This document shows, piece after piece, positions 62,155 through 64,000 of a DNA stretch of 64,000 nt (position 1 is the stretch's first letter; each line of letters begins with the position of its first letter). The position numbers and the translations under genes are program-made. Below the pieces are notes generated by a model, which saw only the letters and a program-made list of their open reading frames with translations, did no database searches and was not told the DNA's origin. The stretch spans positions 970,001-1,034,000 of the forward strand of contig JACKOW010000001.1 of the NCBI GenBank assembly GCA_024234055.1, written 5' to 3'. This stretch comes from Rhodanobacteraceae bacterium (GTDB lineage Bacteria > Pseudomonadota > Gammaproteobacteria > Xanthomonadales > SZUA-5).

Positions 62155-62288
62155 CCGTTTGAAGGCAAGGGCGCAAGTTTAGCCCGCCGGGTTCCGGAGG
62201 TCGCGGGGAAATGGCTCGGCATTGCCATTGGTAAACGCCGGGCGCAGGCGGATTCAGGATCTGGATCCGCCTGCGGACCCCGCAAACG

Positions 62289-62314
62289 CAGAAGCCGCCC
62301 GAAGGCGGCTTCTG
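62289..62314 (-). terminator. Terminator of the surface-protein gene
   Basis: On the minus strand CAGAAGCCGCC-TTCG-GGCGGCTTCTG, an eleven-base-pair stem with a stable TTCG loop, lies 22 bp after the stop of the 62337 gene; only a short T tract follows. It also separates that gene from kbl. Confidence 0.75.
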
Positions 62315-62336
62315 ATTCAACCGATGTGACCTTGGA

Positions 62337-63020
62337 TCAGCTGCGGCGAGCAACCACCAGACCACCCAGACCGGCCAGCGCCAGACCCAGCAGGATCATG
62401 GCCAGCGGCGAGTTCACCGGAGCCGGCACCGGCGGAGCAATCACGCACGGGAGGTCGACCACTTCGAAGGCGAAGGTACATACTGCGGCGTTAGCCGTGT
62501 TGGTCACGGCCAGCACCAGCTGCTGTCCGGCAGGAATCGTGAATGCGAACGGCTGGGCCACGCTGGAGCCAACATCACCCAGGAAGTTGGTTCCCTGGTT
62601 GGCCGGGTCATAGCTGCCGGCGTAGGCGCTGGCGTGTGCGTTGGTGCCGCAGGGGGTGGCGCCCGCATCCGGATCGAAGTTGATCGTCACGCAGGACGGG
62701 GTGGCGCCGGTGTTGCCGTAGGTGAAGGTTTCGTAGTTGTACGTGGTGCCGGGGTTGAAGATGCCGGGATAGGCCTTGCCGGCGCAGGTGCTGGCGATGC
62801 CGTCGCGGAAGATACGGCCGGACTGCGTGGTGCCGCCGGTGAAAGTGGACACAACCGGGCCGGCTGGCGCGCAGGTCAGGCCGGGACCCGACGGGACGAC
62901 CGGGCCGGTGAGCGAACGACCGCCGCCGGAAACAGCGATTCCAGCGTCGTTGGCCGATTGCGCGGAGACCGCGCCGGAAACGAGCAGCAGCAGGGCAGCA
63001 GAAATCAAGGAATTCTTCAT
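62337..63020 (-). CDS. Secreted protein with IPTL/PEP-CTERM-like sorting tail
   Basis: The product has 227 residues from the ATG at 63020. A signal peptide (MKNSLISAALLLLVSGAVSA) precedes a beta-rich Gly/Thr/Asn domain with several Cys (about 25-190). The C-terminus has PAPVNSPLAMILLGLALAGL and ends GGLVVARRS: a Pro-containing motif, a membrane segment and basic residues, as in exosortase-type IPTL-CTERM tails. It is probably processed to the outer surface. No exosortase is in the window. Confidence 0.75.
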   Translation of the reverse strand: MKNSLISAALLLLVSGAVSAQSANDAGIAVSGGGRSLTGPVVPSGPGLTCAPAGPVVSTFTGGTTQSGRIFRDGIASTCAGKAYPGIFNPGTTYNYETFTYGNTGATPSCVTINFDPDAGATPCGTNAHASAYAGSYDPANQGTNFLGDVGSSVAQPFAFTIPAGQQLVLAVTNTANAAVCTFAFEVVDLPCVIAPPVPAPVNSPLAMILLGLALAGLGGLVVARRS

Positions 63021-63147
63021 GGCGGGATCCATTTCTTTCTTGTGAGGGCGAGTTGAGCGCACGCCTGTCTCGACGCTACGCACAGCGAACAAGAGTCTAT
63101 TCGCTGGCCAGCCGCGGGTCAACCTGAATGAAACACAAATGTGACGA

Positions 63148-63945
63148 TCATTGGCGTCGGAATCGGCGCGACTGGCCGCCCATCAGGGCCAGAGCCAAGC
63201 GCTGAGGCAACAGCCGCGCCAGCAGGGCGAGTCCGCGGTTGATGCGGCCGTTGACATGGATCATCTTTCCGACCTCGACGGCGTCGAAGGCTTCGCGCGC
63301 CACCGTGGCCGCATCCATCCAAAGGAATCGGGGCATCTGCGAGACTGCAGGGCGCATGCCGTTGACGTCATGGAACTCGCTGTAGGTGAAGCCCGGGCAA
63401 AGCGCCGTGACATGGACACCCTTGCTGCGCACTTCCTGCGCCAGCGACTGCGAAAACCGGATCAGATAGCTCTTGGTCCCGCCGTAGAGTGTGTGTCCGG
63501 CGGTTCCCGGGACCAGACCGGCGAGGGACGCCACGTTGACAATACGGCCATAGCCCCGGGCCTGCATGGCCGGCAACAGCAGATGGGTCAGTTCCGTGGG
63601 TGCCCACAACAGCACCCTGAGGAAGTCGGCATGCGTGCTCCAGGGCACCGACAGAAAGGAGCCGGGCACGCCGTAACCGGCATTGTTGATCAGGCCGTCG
63701 ATCTGCAGTCCGGCAGCCTGGATATCGGCCCACAACGTGGCCGGCGCAGCGGGGTCGGCGAGATCTGCGCTCATCACCTCGACCGAGGTGCCATGAGCGG
63801 TCTCCAACTCGCGAGCCAGTTCGCGCATGGGTTCCAGGCGGCGCGCCACCAGCAGCAGGTCCCAACCGCGCGAAGCCCATTCGCGCGCGCAGGCGGCACC
63901 AATGCCAGCGGACGCCCCGGTGATCAGTACTCTGCGTTTGGCCAC
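63148..63945 (-). CDS. Short-chain dehydrogenase/reductase (SDR)
   Basis: The product has 265 residues. The NADP motif is VLITGASAGIGAACAREWAS with Arg residues at the end of beta-2 (LVARRLEPM); NNAGYGVPG and the catalytic Ser/Tyr/Lys (NVASLAGLVPG, YGGTKSYLI) are present. It is a classical SDR with a hydrophobic C-terminal stretch (RGLALLARLLPQRLALALMG), of the type often annotated for lipid or ketone reduction. The substrate is unknown. Its start lies 55 bp from the window edge. Confidence 0.9.
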   Translation of the reverse strand: MAKRRVLITGASAGIGAACAREWASRGWDLLLVARRLEPMRELARELETAHGTSVEVMSADLADPAAPATLWADIQAAGLQIDGLINNAGYGVPGSFLSVPWSTHADFLRVLLWAPTELTHLLLPAMQARGYGRIVNVASLAGLVPGTAGHTLYGGTKSYLIRFSQSLAQEVRSKGVHVTALCPGFTYSEFHDVNGMRPAVSQMPRFLWMDAATVAREAFDAVEVGKMIHVNGRINRGLALLARLLPQRLALALMGGQSRRFRRQ

Positions 63946-64000
63946 GTGTGCATTTCTCCAGGTGGTTCAGGCGAGTGATTCTCGACGATGACCATTCGCT

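Overview
This 64-kb window is GC-rich and tightly coded. Its gene content suggests a gammaproteobacterium of the Xanthomonadales/Lysobacterales type: a fused ThrA aspartokinase-homoserine dehydrogenase, GreB, a PhoP/PhoQ-like pair, a split class II ribonucleotide reductase (NrdJa/NrdJb), FolE2, an IPTL-like surface protein and many c-di-GMP proteins. The placement rests on gene content only.

Layout. 1-9.7 kb: a regulator cut by the window edge (two receiver domains and a degenerate GGDEF), a secreted subtilisin-like protease, a DUF2132 protein, an AidB-like acyl-CoA dehydrogenase with a half-size asparaginase-like protein, and an MFS-type carrier. 10-17.6 kb: an EF-G-like GTPase, a CrtO-like membrane protein, GreB, a DUF72 protein, an internally deleted group II intron and FolE2. 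18-23 kb: thrA-thrB-thrC. 23.3-25.9 kb: a PepSY-like peptide, response regulator and sensor kinase. 26-30.4 kb: cysteine synthase and a GAF-GAF-GGDEF-EAL protein. 30.6-35.8 kb: NrdR boxes, nrdJa, a histone H1-like gene, a secreted protein, nrdJb and a histidine phosphatase. 36.9-40.2 kb: a DadA-like oxidoreductase, an N-formylglutamate amidohydrolase and an EamA transporter. 41-45.8 kb: a membrane protein, a GNAT, an EEP pseudogene, tRNA-Pro(CGG), and an ABC exporter operon under a YtrA-like GntR repressor. 45.8-53.1 kb: two cytochromes around an FHA-GGDEF protein, MutS, a membrane protein and a nitroreductase. 53.2-60.6 kb: an eight-gene lipid-modification operon (OsmC, desaturase, COG2907-like FAD enzyme, DUF1365, Cfa, DUF2878, DUF1295, second Cfa-like methyltransferase). 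61-64 kb: Kbl, a surface protein and an SDR.

The most unusual aspect lies between the genes. At least a dozen gene ends are followed, often within a few bases of the stop codon, by short tandem arrays (period 6-9). In nearly every case the array is purine- or G-rich on the strand of the gene, and an inverted partner lies some 25-250 bp further on. Several unit sequences occur (CGAGGGCA-, GGGGCAC-, GGTTGTC-, GGTGTCGG-, CGCAAAGGA-, GTGAAAC- and GGGACCC-type), but the architecture is the same. The same kind of DNA also sits in frame inside mutS and thrC and at the start of thrB. One 34-bp array is almost identical in thrC and mutS but is translated in different frames. Several families of dispersed palindromic repeats and the broken group II intron share these intergenic spaces.
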